This document shows, one piece after another, positions 34,320 through 43,032 of a stretch of DNA of 64,000 bases (position 1 is the stretch's first letter; each line of letters starts with the position of its first letter). The stretch is from Microbacteriaceae bacterium (GTDB lineage Bacteria > Actinomycetota > Actinomycetes > Actinomycetales > Microbacteriaceae). The notes beneath the pieces are model-generated. The model was not told where the DNA came from. It worked only from the letters and a program-made list of their open reading frames with translations, and did no database searches. The translations under genes and the position numbers were made by a program. Where the stretch lies: positions 565,693 through 629,692 of the forward strand of contig JAPSJW010000002.1 in assembly GCA_031177985.1 (NCBI GenBank), written 5' to 3'.

Positions 34320-35552
34320 GTGACGTCTCCCGCCCGGCCGCCGCTCTGGGCGGGCCGCGCACTCGCCCTCGTCGGCATCGCGCTGCTCGCGCTGAACCTG
34401 CGCACTGCGGTCGCGGCCGTGTCGCCCATCACCGGCAGCATCGCCGAGGACCTGCCGCTCGACGAGCTCGGCATCGGCCTGCTCGGCATGCTGCCGCCCG
34501 TGGCGTTCGCGGTGAGCGGCGTGCTCGCCCCGATCGTGGCGCGTCGACTGGGTCTCGAGGTCGTGGTCCTCGCCTCCGCCGTGGCCATGGTGCTCGGGCA
34601 TTTGCTGCGTGCAGGCGGGCCGGGGCTCGGCTCGCTCTTCGGCGGCAGCCTGCTCGTCTTCGCCGGCATGGGGTTCGGCAACATCCTGCTGCCGCCCGTG
34701 GTCAAGCGGTACTTCTCCGACCGCCTCGCGACGCTCACCACCGTGTACACGACCGTGATGTCGGTGAGCACCTTCCTGCCGCCGCTCGTGGCGGCGCCGA
34801 TCGCCGACACCGCGGGCTGGCGCACCTCGCTCGCGGTGTGGGCGGCGGTCGCCGTGCTCGCGGTGCTGCCCTGGATCGTCCTGGTCGTGCGCCACAGGCG
34901 GGCGCTCCGGCGGGAGGCCGCCGACCCGTCGCCCGAGCTGCCGACGGAGGCCGGGCCCCTGCTCGGCCGGATGGCCGGGTCGCCGACGGCGTGGGCGGTC
35001 GCCGCGGTCTTCGCCGTGTCGGCGATGGGGGCGTACGCCGTGTTCGCGTGGCTGCCCGAGCTGCTCATCGAGACCGCCGGCGTCAGCGAGATCGCCGCCG
35101 GATCGCTGCTGTCGCTCTTCGCCCTCGTCGGCCTCCCCGTCTCGCTGGTCGTCCCCGCGCTCGCCTCGCGGATGCGACGGGTGGGCATCCTCGTGCTCGT
35201 CGGCGTCGGCGCGTTCGTCGCCGGGTGGCTGGGGCTGCTGCTCGCTCCCGCCTCCGCCACCGTGCTGTGGGTCGTGCTCGTGGGGCTCGGGCCCTTGCTC
35301 TTCCCCGTCGCGCTGTTCCTGATCAACGACCGCACCCGCGACGCCCGCGCGTCGATCGCGCTCAGCGGCTTCGTGCAGACCGTCGGCTACACCGCCGGTG
35401 CCACGGGGCCGCTGCTCTTCGGACTGCTGCACTCGGCCACCGGCGGCTGGGCGACGCCGATGATCGTGCTGAGCGCACTGACTCTCGTCGCGGTGCCGGC
35501 GGCGCTCGTGCTCAACCGCGGCACGGTCGTGGAGGACGAGCTGTTGCGCTGA
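34320..35552 (+). CDS. CynX/NimT-family MFS transporter
   Basis: 410 residues with about 12 membrane helices. The first helix block, LALNLRTAVAAVSPI, is characteristic of the CynX/NimT branch of the major facilitator superfamily, whose members include cyanate and 2-nitroimidazole carriers. Substrate and direction are unknown. The GTG at 34320 follows TACACT (34307-34312) by 7 nt and gives a short polar N-terminus before helix 1. The neighbouring unknown gene is divergent. Confidence 0.9.
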   Translation: MTSPARPPLWAGRALALVGIALLALNLRTAVAAVSPITGSIAEDLPLDELGIGLLGMLPPVAFAVSGVLAPIVARRLGLEVVVLASAVAMVLGHLLRAGGPGLGSLFGGSLLVFAGMGFGNILLPPVVKRYFSDRLATLTTVYTTVMSVSTFLPPLVAAPIADTAGWRTSLAVWAAVAVLAVLPWIVLVVRHRRALRREAADPSPELPTEAGPLLGRMAGSPTAWAVAAVFAVSAMGAYAVFAWLPELLIETAGVSEIAAGSLLSLFALVGLPVSLVVPALASRMRRVGILVLVGVGAFVAGWLGLLLAPASATVLWVVLVGLGPLLFPVALFLINDRTRDARASIALSGFVQTVGYTAGATGPLLFGLLHSATGGWATPMIVLSALTLVAVPAALVLNRGTVVEDELLR

Positions 35553-35558
35553 CCCGGG

Positions 35559-36503
35559 TCAGGGGACGAGCGCCGCGCGGTGCACGAGCGCTGCGGCGCC
35601 GATGAGGGGCCCATCGCTCGAGAGGCCGCTCGGCACGACGACGACCTTGCGCACGAAGTCGAACTCGTGGCGCTCGGCGATCGCCTCCCTGGCGAAGTCG
35701 AAGAGGTCGGGGGAGACGTTCGAGAACCCGCCGCCGATCGCCACCACGTCGAGGTCGACGAGGCTGGTGGCCGAGGCGATGCCCTGGCCGATCGCGCGGC
35801 CCGCGCGTCGCACCGCCGCGACCGCGATCTCCTGACCCGCCGCGTAGTCGCGCGCGAGCTCCTCGCCCGAGGAGCCCTCCCAGCCCTGCGACCGCGCCCA
35901 GGCGACGGTCTTGGTGCCCGAGGCGATCGCCTCGAGGCATCCGTACCCGCCGCAGTTGCACGGGGCATCGAAGCCCGCCGCCTCGAGGTGACCGACGTGC
36001 CCGGCGTTGCCGGTGGGCCCGGGAACGGTCATGCCGCCGAGGATGAGGCCGCCGCCGACACCGGTCGACACGATCATCCCCATCACGTTGTCGTAGCCGC
36101 GTGCGGCACCCACCCAGTGCTCGGCCAGGGTGATGCACAGCCCGTCCATGCGCAGCCGCACCGGCACGTCCGGGTGCGTCTCGGCGACGATCGCCGCGAC
36201 CAGGTCGCGCAGCGGGAAGCCCCGCCAGGCGGTCAGGTTGAGCGGCGACACGCGGCCGTCGCGCACGTCGATCGGGCCGGCGCTTCCGATGCCCGCGCCG
36301 ATCAGCTCGGCCTCGTCCGGCAGGTCGGCGATGCTCGCGCGCACGACCCGGGTCACCGAGTCGGAGAGCTGCTCGGAGCTCGACCCCCCACCGGTGGGGG
36401 CGCGGTGCCGCGTACCCGGGAGGACGACTCCCGACGCGTCCACGAGTGCTGCCTCGACCTTGGTTCCTCCGAGATCGACGGCGAGGACGAGCGGCTCCGG
36501 CAT
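35559..36503 (-). CDS. ROK-family sugar kinase
   Basis: 314 residues. The ATP-binding phosphate 1 motif AVDLGGTKVEAALVD is at the N-terminus, and GHVGHLEA with the zinc-binding CNCGGYGCLEAIASG signature is at about residues 170-200. It probably phosphorylates glucose, N-acetylglucosamine or a related hexose; the specificity is not evident. With no helix-turn-helix it is a kinase rather than a ROK repressor. The ATG follows TAGGGT (36511-36516, minus strand) by 7 nt. Confidence 0.92.
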   Translation of the reverse strand: MPEPLVLAVDLGGTKVEAALVDASGVVLPGTRHRAPTGGGSSSEQLSDSVTRVVRASIADLPDEAELIGAGIGSAGPIDVRDGRVSPLNLTAWRGFPLRDLVAAIVAETHPDVPVRLRMDGLCITLAEHWVGAARGYDNVMGMIVSTGVGGGLILGGMTVPGPTGNAGHVGHLEAAGFDAPCNCGGYGCLEAIASGTKTVAWARSQGWEGSSGEELARDYAAGQEIAVAAVRRAGRAIGQGIASATSLVDLDVVAIGGGFSNVSPDLFDFAREAIAERHEFDFVRKVVVVPSGLSSDGPLIGAAALVHRAALVP

Positions 36504-36572
36504 GGCAAACACCCTAGCGGGCGCGCGGCAGGCCTCCGGTCCGCTCGACCCTGAGCGGCCTACCCTGAGAGG

Positions 36573-37049
36573 GTGACGCGCAGCCTCCAGTTCTCGAGGG
36601 TGATCGACCTTCCGCGGGTGATCGTGTGGGATGCGCTCGTCGATCGCGATCTGCTGGGCGGCTGGCTCGCGGAGCCGACGGTCGAGCCCGTCGAGGGCGG
36701 CGACCTCGTGCTGCGCTGGTCCTATCCGGAGCCGACCCCGGACACGACAGTGCGGGTGGAGCGTCTCCAGCCTCCGCGGGAACTGCGCGTCAGCACCGAC
36801 GACCGCGGCGACTGGCGGTTCGTGCTCGACGAGCTCGACGGGGGCACCCGAGGCACGAGCACCGCGCTCGTCCTCACCGTCGAGGTCGAGGTGCCCGCGA
36901 AGGCGGTGCCGGGCGTGCAGGCGTGGTGGGAGGAGTCGCTCGACAACCTCGAGAACGTGCTGCGCGGGCATCCGGTCGACTGGCTGAGGGCCGCCGGCAC
37001 TCCGTACTCGGGGGGCTTCGGCGGACGAGTCGGCAACTCCACGGCCTGA
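36573..37049 (+). CDS. SRPBCC/AHSA1-type protein
   Basis: 158 residues. The START-like fold of the AHSA1 (activator of Hsp90 ATPase C-terminal) type is suggested by the N-terminal SRVIDLPRVIVWDALVD, a central GGDLVLRW...PPRELRVS region and the C-terminal helix AWWEESLDNLENVL. Such proteins bind small hydrophobic ligands or act with regulators; no specific function can be given. The GTG follows TACCCT (36561-36566) by 6 nt. The ROK kinase gene is divergent. Confidence 0.85.
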   Translation: MTRSLQFSRVIDLPRVIVWDALVDRDLLGGWLAEPTVEPVEGGDLVLRWSYPEPTPDTTVRVERLQPPRELRVSTDDRGDWRFVLDELDGGTRGTSTALVLTVEVEVPAKAVPGVQAWWEESLDNLENVLRGHPVDWLRAAGTPYSGGFGGRVGNSTA

Positions 37050-37080
37050 TGCGCGTCTGAGCGCCGAGGCCCGGCCGGAC

Positions 37081-37094
37081 TGCTCTTTCGAGCA
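37081..37094. promoter_or_regulatory. Inverted repeat upstream of the SorC-type regulator
   Basis: TGCTC-TTTC-GAGCA forms a perfect 5-bp inverted repeat about 40 nt before the -10 TACCCT. It may be the autoregulatory operator of the deo cluster; this is positional inference only. Confidence 0.35.
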
Positions 37095-37146
37095 GAACAG
37101 GCAACGGATGTTGTCGGATCGGCGAGAGCCTGCCTACCCTGAGCGG

Positions 37147-38082
37147 GTGCCCGACGACCTCCTCACCGTGCGTGTCGCCGAGCTCTACTACGAGGACGGC
37201 AGGACCCAGGACGAGATCGGCGCGCAGCTGGGGATCACCCGCTGGAAGGTCGGCCGGCTGCTGACCCGCGCGAGGCAGGACGGCATCGTGCGGATCGAGA
37301 TCGTGCACCCGCGTGCCAGGCGCCTGCCGCTCGAGCGCGCGCTGCGGGAGCGGTACGGACTCGCTGACGCGGTGGTCGTGCCGCGATCGGACTCTCCCGA
37401 GGAGCTGCGCGCGACCGTCGCCCACGCCGCGGCCGACCTGCTCACGGCGCTCCGCCCCGTTCCCGACGTGCTCGGGGTGAGCTGGGGCCGCACGCTCTCC
37501 GACGTCGCCGACGCGCTTCCGCAGGGCTGGAGCCGCGGAGTGCGCGTCGTCCAGGTGAACGGCGGCGTGACGCTCAACCAGCGGGCCGGAACCGCTGCGG
37601 CGACCGCGGCGCGCATCGCCGAGAAGGCAGCTGGGCAGGCTGTGCTGCTGCCGAGCCCTGCGATCCTCGAGCGGATCGAGACCAAGCGTGCGATCGAAGC
37701 CGATCGCACCGTGGCCGAGGTGCTGCGGCTGGCCGCCTCGGCATCCGTCGTGCTGTTCAGCGCCGGTGCCGCCGACGCGGACAGCGTGCACGTGTCGAGC
37801 GGCTACCTGACCGCGGCCGACGTCGACGAGCTCGTGCGCAAGGGGGCGGTCGGCGACGTGCTGGGCCGCTACCTCGATGCGGACGGCAACCCCGTGGATC
37901 CGGAGCTCGACGGGCGTACCGTGGGAGTCGGGCTCGATGCCCTGCGCTCCGTGCCGACGTCGGTCTTCGTCGTCGCGGGCGAGGCGAAGCATCCCGTCGC
38001 CCGCGCCGTCGTGGCGAGCGGGCTGGCGACGGTGATCGTGACGGACGAGGGCACCGCGAACGCCCTGGTGGAGGAGCAATGA
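37147..38082 (+). CDS. SorC/DeoR-type sugar-binding transcriptional regulator
   Basis: 311 residues. An N-terminal helix-turn-helix (about 8-50, ELYYEDGRTQDEIGAQLGITRWKVGRLL) precedes a SorC-type effector-binding domain. It ends in ATGA overlap with deoC, so it most likely controls the deo genes, as B. subtilis DeoR does in response to deoxyribose 5-phosphate. I chose the GTG at 37147 because TACCCT (37135-37140) ends 6 nt before it. TGCTCTTTCGAGCA at 37081-37094 is a nearby inverted repeat that could be an operator. Confidence 0.9.
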   Translation: MPDDLLTVRVAELYYEDGRTQDEIGAQLGITRWKVGRLLTRARQDGIVRIEIVHPRARRLPLERALRERYGLADAVVVPRSDSPEELRATVAHAAADLLTALRPVPDVLGVSWGRTLSDVADALPQGWSRGVRVVQVNGGVTLNQRAGTAAATAARIAEKAAGQAVLLPSPAILERIETKRAIEADRTVAEVLRLAASASVVLFSAGAADADSVHVSSGYLTAADVDELVRKGAVGDVLGRYLDADGNPVDPELDGRTVGVGLDALRSVPTSVFVVAGEAKHPVARAVVASGLATVIVTDEGTANALVEEQ

Positions 38083-39086
38083 CACTGACAGCACCCGACG
38101 GGCTCGCGCCCGCCGAGCGAGCCCAGCGCATCCTGGGACAGGACCTGACGGAGAAGAGCCTGCGGCTGCACCTCGAAGGGCTCTCGGGCGTCGACGCCGT
38201 GGGCCTCGAGCAGCGCGCGGCGACCCTCGGCACCCGGTCGATCAAGACGACCTCGAAGGCGTGGGCGCTGGACCGCATCATCGAGCTGATCGACCTCACG
38301 ACGCTCGAGGGATCGGACACTCCCGGCAAGGTGCGCTCGCTGGCGGCCAAGGCCGTAGCCCCCGACCCGTCCGATCCGACCGCGCCCCGGGTGGCCGCGG
38401 TCTGCGTATACGGCGACATGGTGCCCTACGCCGTCGAGGCGCTCGGCGCAGCCCACCGGCCCGAGGGCGGCGTCTCGGTCGCCGCCGTCGCCACCGCCTT
38501 CCCGAGCGGACGCGCGTCGCTCGACGTGAAGCTCGCCGACACGCGAGAGGCCGTCGCCGCCGGCGCCGACGAGATCGACATGGTCATCGACCGCGGCGCG
38601 TTCCTCGCGGGCCGCTACGGGCTGGTGTTCGACCAGATCGTGGCCGTCAAGGAGGCCTGCCGCAGGGCCGACGGGGGCTACGCCCACCTCAAGGTCATCC
38701 TCGAGACCGGGGAGCTCGCGACTTACGACAACGTGCGCCGGGCCTCGTGGCTCGCGATCCTCGCCGGCGGCGACTTCATCAAGACCTCGACGGGCAAGAT
38801 CAACCCGGCCGCGACCCTGCCGACGACGCTCCTCATGCTCGAGGTCGTGCGCGACTGGCACCGTCTGACGGGCGAGCGCATCGGCGTGAAGCCGGCCGGC
38901 GGCATCCGTGCGTCGAAGGACGCCATCAAGTACCTCGTGACCGTCGCCGAGACGGTCGGCGAGGAGTGGCTCGTGCCACACCTGTTCCGGTTCGGCGCCT
39001 CGAGCCTGCTGAACGACGTGCTGCTGCAGCGCCAGAAGCTGCGCACCGGCGCCTACTCCGGTCCCGACTACGTGACCGTCGACTGA
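38079..39086 (+). CDS. deoC: Deoxyribose-phosphate aldolase
   Basis: 335 residues. It cleaves 2-deoxyribose 5-phosphate to glyceraldehyde 3-phosphate and acetaldehyde. The Schiff-base lysine lies in FIKTSTGK (about residue 232), the second catalytic lysine in GVKPAGGIR (about 268), and DEIDMVIDRG binds the substrate. At 335 residues it belongs to the longer class. It is translationally coupled to the SorC-type regulator and followed by two aldehyde dehydrogenase genes that can remove the acetaldehyde. Confidence 0.95.
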   Translation: MTLTAPDGLAPAERAQRILGQDLTEKSLRLHLEGLSGVDAVGLEQRAATLGTRSIKTTSKAWALDRIIELIDLTTLEGSDTPGKVRSLAAKAVAPDPSDPTAPRVAAVCVYGDMVPYAVEALGAAHRPEGGVSVAAVATAFPSGRASLDVKLADTREAVAAGADEIDMVIDRGAFLAGRYGLVFDQIVAVKEACRRADGGYAHLKVILETGELATYDNVRRASWLAILAGGDFIKTSTGKINPAATLPTTLLMLEVVRDWHRLTGERIGVKPAGGIRASKDAIKYLVTVAETVGEEWLVPHLFRFGASSLLNDVLLQRQKLRTGAYSGPDYVTVD

Positions 39087-39096
39087 AGGAGAGCAG

Positions 39097-40596
39097 ATGG
39101 GCTTCCTCGAATACGCACCGGCTCCCGAGAGCCGGTCGATCCTCTCCCTCAAGGAGAGCTACGGCCTGTTCATCGACGGCGAGTTCGTCGACGGATCGGG
39201 CGACCCCTTCACGACCATCTCCCCGGCCACCGAGGAGCGCATCGCCGAGATCGCCGCCGGCAGCGCAGCGGATGTCGACCGTGCAGTCGCCGCGGCCCGG
39301 CGCGCATACGACACGACCTGGTCGCGGATGCGCGGCAGCGACCGGGGCAAGTACCTGTTCCGCATCGCTCGGCTCGTGCAGGAGCGCGCGCGGGAGCTCG
39401 CCGTGGCCGAGAGCCTCGACAACGGCAAGCCGATCCGTGAGGCCCGGGACGTCGACGTGCCGCTCGTGGCGGCCTGGTTCTTCTACTACGCGGGCTGGGC
39501 GGACAAGCTCGAGTGGGCGGGCCTCGGACCTGCGCCGCGGGCGCTCGGTGTCGCCGCGCAGATCATCCCGTGGAACTTCCCGCTGCTGATGCTCGCCTGG
39601 AAGCTCGCGCCCGCGCTCGCCGCAGGCAACACCGTGGTGCTGAAGCCCGCAGAGACGACGCCCCTCTCGGCGCTTCTCTTCGCGGAGATCCTCCAGCAGG
39701 CCGACCTGCCGGCGGGCGTCGTCAACATCGTCACCGGCGCGGGAGACACCGGTGCGGCCCTCGTGCGTCACCCGGGGGTCGACAAGGTCGCCTTCACCGG
39801 CTCGACGGCGGTCGGCAGGGAGATCGCGCGCACCGTCGCGGGCACCGGCAAGAAGGTGACCCTCGAGCTCGGCGGCAAGGCCGCGAACATCGTCTTCGAC
39901 GACGCGCCGATCGACCAGGCGATCGAGGGCATCGTGCAGGGGATCTTCTTCAACCAGGGCCACGTCTGCTGCGCGGGTTCCCGGCTGCTCGTGCAGGAGA
40001 ACGTGCACGACGAGGTCGTCGAGCGCCTCAAGCAGCGTGTCTCGACGCTCCGGCTCGGCGACCCGCTCGACAAGAACACCGACATCGGGGCGATCAACTC
40101 ACGTGAGCAGCTCGACCGCATCCGGGAGCTCAGCGACCTCGGCGAGCGCGAGGGAGGCGTGCGGTGGACGGCCGAGTGCGAGATCCCGCAGAACGGCTTC
40201 TGGTTCGCGCCCACCATCTTCACGAATGTCTCGACGAGCTCGACGATCGCCCGCGAGGAGGTCTTCGGACCGGTGCTCTCGGTGCTGACCTTCCGCACCC
40301 CCGCCGAGGCGGTCGCGAAGGCCAACAACACCCCCTACGGGCTCTCCGCCGGGATCTGGAGCGAGAAGGGGTCGAAGGTGCTCGCGATCGCGGATCAGCT
40401 GCGTGCGGGCGTCGTCTGGTCGAACACCTTCAACAAGTTCGACCCGGCCAGCCCGTTCGGCGGCTACAAGGAGAGCGGCTACGGCCGCGAGGGCGGACGG
40501 CACGGGCTCGCGGGCTACCTCGCACCCTCGAAGCCGACCGTCGCCGCGATCTCTGGCACCGTCGAGAAGACCGACCGCAAGGGAGCGAAGAAGTGA
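39097..40596 (+). CDS. Aldehyde dehydrogenase
   Basis: 499 residues of NAD(P)-dependent aldehyde dehydrogenase. The cofactor site is GSTAVGREI, the general base Glu is in LELGGKAANIVF, and the catalytic Cys lies in FFNQGHVCCAGSRLL. Lying 10 bp after deoC, it is best explained as acetaldehyde dehydrogenase giving acetate; that substrate is inferred. GAAGGAGAG lies before the ATG. Its stop overlaps the start of the next gene in GTGA. Confidence 0.93.
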   Translation: MGFLEYAPAPESRSILSLKESYGLFIDGEFVDGSGDPFTTISPATEERIAEIAAGSAADVDRAVAAARRAYDTTWSRMRGSDRGKYLFRIARLVQERARELAVAESLDNGKPIREARDVDVPLVAAWFFYYAGWADKLEWAGLGPAPRALGVAAQIIPWNFPLLMLAWKLAPALAAGNTVVLKPAETTPLSALLFAEILQQADLPAGVVNIVTGAGDTGAALVRHPGVDKVAFTGSTAVGREIARTVAGTGKKVTLELGGKAANIVFDDAPIDQAIEGIVQGIFFNQGHVCCAGSRLLVQENVHDEVVERLKQRVSTLRLGDPLDKNTDIGAINSREQLDRIRELSDLGEREGGVRWTAECEIPQNGFWFAPTIFTNVSTSSTIAREEVFGPVLSVLTFRTPAEAVAKANNTPYGLSAGIWSEKGSKVLAIADQLRAGVVWSNTFNKFDPASPFGGYKESGYGREGGRHGLAGYLAPSKPTVAAISGTVEKTDRKGAKK

Positions 40597-41447
40597 CGAG
40601 GCTCAGCGTGCCGAAGACCTACAAGCTGTTCATCGGCGGCAAGTTCCCGCGGTCGGAGTCCGGGCGCACCGTCGAGGTGCGGAGCGCCGACGGCTCGTTC
40701 CTCGCGAACGCCTCGCTCGCGAGCCGCAAGGACGCGCGGGATGCCGTCGTCGCGGCGCGCGCGGCGACCGCCGGCTGGGCGGGAACCACCGCCTACAACC
40801 GCGGGCAGGTGCTCTACCGGGTGGCTGAGCTGCTCGAGGGGCGCAGGGAGCAGTTCGCCGCCGAGATCGCGGCGAGCGAAGGCGTCTCGCGCGAGGCCGC
40901 GGAGGCGCAGGTGGACGCCGCGGTGGATGCCTGGGTCTGGTACGCGGGATGGTGCGACAAGTACGCGCAGGTGGCGGGCAACGCGAACCCCGTCGCCGGC
41001 CCCTACTTCAACATCTCGGTCCCGGAGCCGACCGGCGTCGTCGCGGTGCTCGCTCCGCAGGACTCGTCGCTGCTCGGGCTCGTGTCGGTGCTGGCGCCGG
41101 CGCTCGTGGCGGGCAACACCGTCGTGCTCGTGGCGAGCTCCCGGCATCCGCTCAGTGCGATCTCCCTCGCCGAGGTGCTCGCGACGAGCGACGTGCCGGC
41201 AGGGGTCGTCAATGTGCTCACCGGCAGGGCGACCGAGATCGGCCCGTGGCTCGCCGCGCACGCCGACGTGAACGCGATCGATCTCGCCGGAGCGGAGGGC
41301 GCGGACTGGGTCGATCTCGAGATCGCGGCGGCGCAGACGCTCAAGCGCGTGCTGCAGCCCCAGGACGGAGTGCCGGCTCTGTCGCTCGAGCGCGTCGTCG
41401 CCTTCACCGAGACCAAGACGGTGTGGCACACGAAGTCGACGGCGTAG
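40593..41447 (+). CDS. Short aldehyde dehydrogenase-like protein lacking catalytic cysteine
   Basis: 284 residues, aligned with the N-terminal part of the neighbouring ALDH (YKLFIGGKFPRSESGRT, VWYAGWCDKYAQ, VVAVLAPQDSSLLGLVSVLAPALVAGN). It ends before the catalytic cysteine domain and its only Cys is the one in AGWCDKY. The APQDSS stretch replaces the usual IPWNFP. It is unlikely to be an active dehydrogenase alone; it may pair with the full-length ALDH, to which it is coupled by GTGA. The reading frame is intact, so it does not look like recent decay. Confidence 0.85.
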   Translation: MTRLSVPKTYKLFIGGKFPRSESGRTVEVRSADGSFLANASLASRKDARDAVVAARAATAGWAGTTAYNRGQVLYRVAELLEGRREQFAAEIAASEGVSREAAEAQVDAAVDAWVWYAGWCDKYAQVAGNANPVAGPYFNISVPEPTGVVAVLAPQDSSLLGLVSVLAPALVAGNTVVLVASSRHPLSAISLAEVLATSDVPAGVVNVLTGRATEIGPWLAAHADVNAIDLAGAEGADWVDLEIAAAQTLKRVLQPQDGVPALSLERVVAFTETKTVWHTKSTA

Positions 41448-41463
41448 GCTAACCCGCGCTCGT

Positions 41464-41480
41464 GCCCCCGAGAAGGGGGC
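41464..41480 (+). terminator. Hairpin after the deoC/ALDH operon
   Basis: GCCCCC (41464-41469) and GGGGGC (41475-41480) pair around a GAGAA loop, 16 nt after the ALDH-like stop. There is no T-run, as is common in high-GC actinobacteria. Confidence 0.5.
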
Positions 41481-41510
41481 TGACAGATCTGTTCACCCCC
41501 TGCCTATCGT
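41480..41510 (+). promoter_or_regulatory. Promoter candidate of the CAP/CWB2 gene
   Basis: TATCGT (41505-41510) is a plausible -10 and CTGACA (41480-41485) a weak -35 with a long 19-nt spacer. A perfect ACAGATCTGT palindrome (41483-41492) lies between them. Confidence 0.35.
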
Positions 41511-41522
41511 GGGGCAGGGGGT
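41495..41522 (+). repeat. Perfect 10-bp hairpin before the CAP/CWB2 start codon
   Basis: ACCCCCTGCC (41495-41504) pairs with GGCAGGGGGT (41513-41522) around the loop TATCGTGG, which contains the candidate -10. The right arm supplies the only G-rich ribosome-binding sequence before the ATG at 41528. Confidence 0.65.
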
Positions 41523-41527
41523 ACGAC

Positions 41528-42946
41528 ATGGACATGGTCTCTGGAGCTCGAGCGGGAACGCGGGGACGCAGCGGTGCCCGTCGGTGGACGGGAGTGCTCG
41601 CGGCGATCGCCGTCGCTGCGGCCTCGGTGCTCGGCGCTCAGGCGCCGGCGACGGCGGCGCCCGCCGACGACATCCACGCGCTCGTCAATCAGGCGCGGTG
41701 GGACGCCGGGCTGCCCGGGCTGAAGCGCAATGCCGCGATGGATCAGGTGGCACTGGACTGGGCGCGGCAGATGGCCGCGAACAATCAGATGGCGCACAAC
41801 CCGGACTACGCGCAGCAGATCCCGGCCGGCTGGACCCGCGCCGGTGAGAACGTCGCCCGTGGACAGCAGACCGGGCAGGCGATGTTCACCGCCTGGATGA
41901 ACTCGCCGGGTCATCGCGCGAACATCATGGGTGACTACACCGACATCGGCATCGCATTCATCAGCGCCAACGGCACCACGTGGGGTGTGCAGGTGTTCGC
42001 CAAGTACCCGAACAGCGCCGGGCCGCTGCCGCCGAGCGCCCCGCCCGGGGTCGAGGCCGAGCGGATCAGCTCCGACCGGTACGGCATCCCCACCAGCCTC
42101 GCCGACCGGTTCACGCCAGACGCGAGCACGGTCTACGTCGTCAACGCGAGCTCCTACGCCAACGCGCTCAACGCATCCGCCGCCGCCGGTGCCGCCGGAG
42201 CACCCCTTCTCCTGGTGTCCTCGTCGACGGTTCCCGGTTCGGTCCGCGCGCAGCTGATCCAGATGGACCCCGATCGCATCATCGTCGTGGGCAGCACCGC
42301 GTCGGTGTCGGCCTCGGTCGAGGCGGCCCTCGGCGCATACGCGCCGGTGCAGAGGATCTCGGGGGCCGACCGCTACGACATCTCCCGCGCCGTCGTGCGC
42401 TCGAGCCACCCGGACGGGGCACCGGTCGTCTTCATCGCGACCGGCCGCACGTACCAGACTGGCCTCGCGACGGCAGCCGTCGCGGGGGCGCGGAACGCCC
42501 CGCTCCTGGTCGTCGACGGCGCGGCGAGCACGCTCCCCACGGCGACCAGAGCCCTGATCGCCGAGCTGGGAGCGACTCGCGTGATCGTCGCCGGCAACAC
42601 CTCGACCGTCTCGAGCGGCATCGCTAGCTCCGCTGATTCCGTTCCAGGGGTCGTCGTGCAGCGGGTCTCCTCGACGAGCTCCTACAGCCTTCCCGCCGCG
42701 CTGGCGAAGGCGTTCCCTCCGTCGTCGGATGCCGCTCTCGTCGTCAGCGGCGAGGTCTGGCCCGCGGCCCTCGCGGCGGGAGCGGCCGCGGGAGCGAGCG
42801 GGTCCGCGCTGTACCTCGCGAAGCCCGACTGCTTCCCCTCGACGGCTCTGTCGAGCATCGCGAGCACCGGTGTCTCGACGGTGTACCTGCTCGGCTCGAC
42901 GACGACCCTGTCGCCCGCCGTCGAGGCGTTCTCGCCCTGCTCCTGA
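41528..42946 (+). CDS. Secreted CAP (SCP)-domain protein with CWB2 cell-wall binding repeats
   Basis: 472 residues. A basic N-terminus and signal peptide end at APATAAPA (about residue 45). A CAP/SCP domain (about 47-160; VNQARWDAGLPGLKRN, NSPGHRANIM) is followed by three CWB2-type repeats (starting near RISSDRYG, RISGADRYD and RVSSTSSY). CWB2 repeats attach proteins to cell-wall polymers; bacterial CAP proteins have no single known activity. The length and ending in PCS are complete. Start choice between the ATGs at 41528 and 41534 is not decisive. Confidence 0.88.
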   Translation: MDMVSGARAGTRGRSGARRWTGVLAAIAVAAASVLGAQAPATAAPADDIHALVNQARWDAGLPGLKRNAAMDQVALDWARQMAANNQMAHNPDYAQQIPAGWTRAGENVARGQQTGQAMFTAWMNSPGHRANIMGDYTDIGIAFISANGTTWGVQVFAKYPNSAGPLPPSAPPGVEAERISSDRYGIPTSLADRFTPDASTVYVVNASSYANALNASAAAGAAGAPLLLVSSSTVPGSVRAQLIQMDPDRIIVVGSTASVSASVEAALGAYAPVQRISGADRYDISRAVVRSSHPDGAPVVFIATGRTYQTGLATAAVAGARNAPLLVVDGAASTLPTATRALIAELGATRVIVAGNTSTVSSGIASSADSVPGVVVQRVSSTSSYSLPAALAKAFPPSSDAALVVSGEVWPAALAAGAAAGASGSALYLAKPDCFPSTALSSIASTGVSTVYLLGSTTTLSPAVEAFSPCS

Positions 42947-43032
42947 CGCGTCCGCGCGGGCGCAGCCAGCACCGGTCGAGTGGTACCGGGGGCGTACCTC
43001 CACCATGATGGGAGGAACGTTCGGGAGGTCGA

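Noticed and set aside
37108-37110. ATG as start of the SorC-type regulator
   Set aside because: It would lie upstream of the TACCCT -10 that points to GTG 37147 and adds residues without family similarity.
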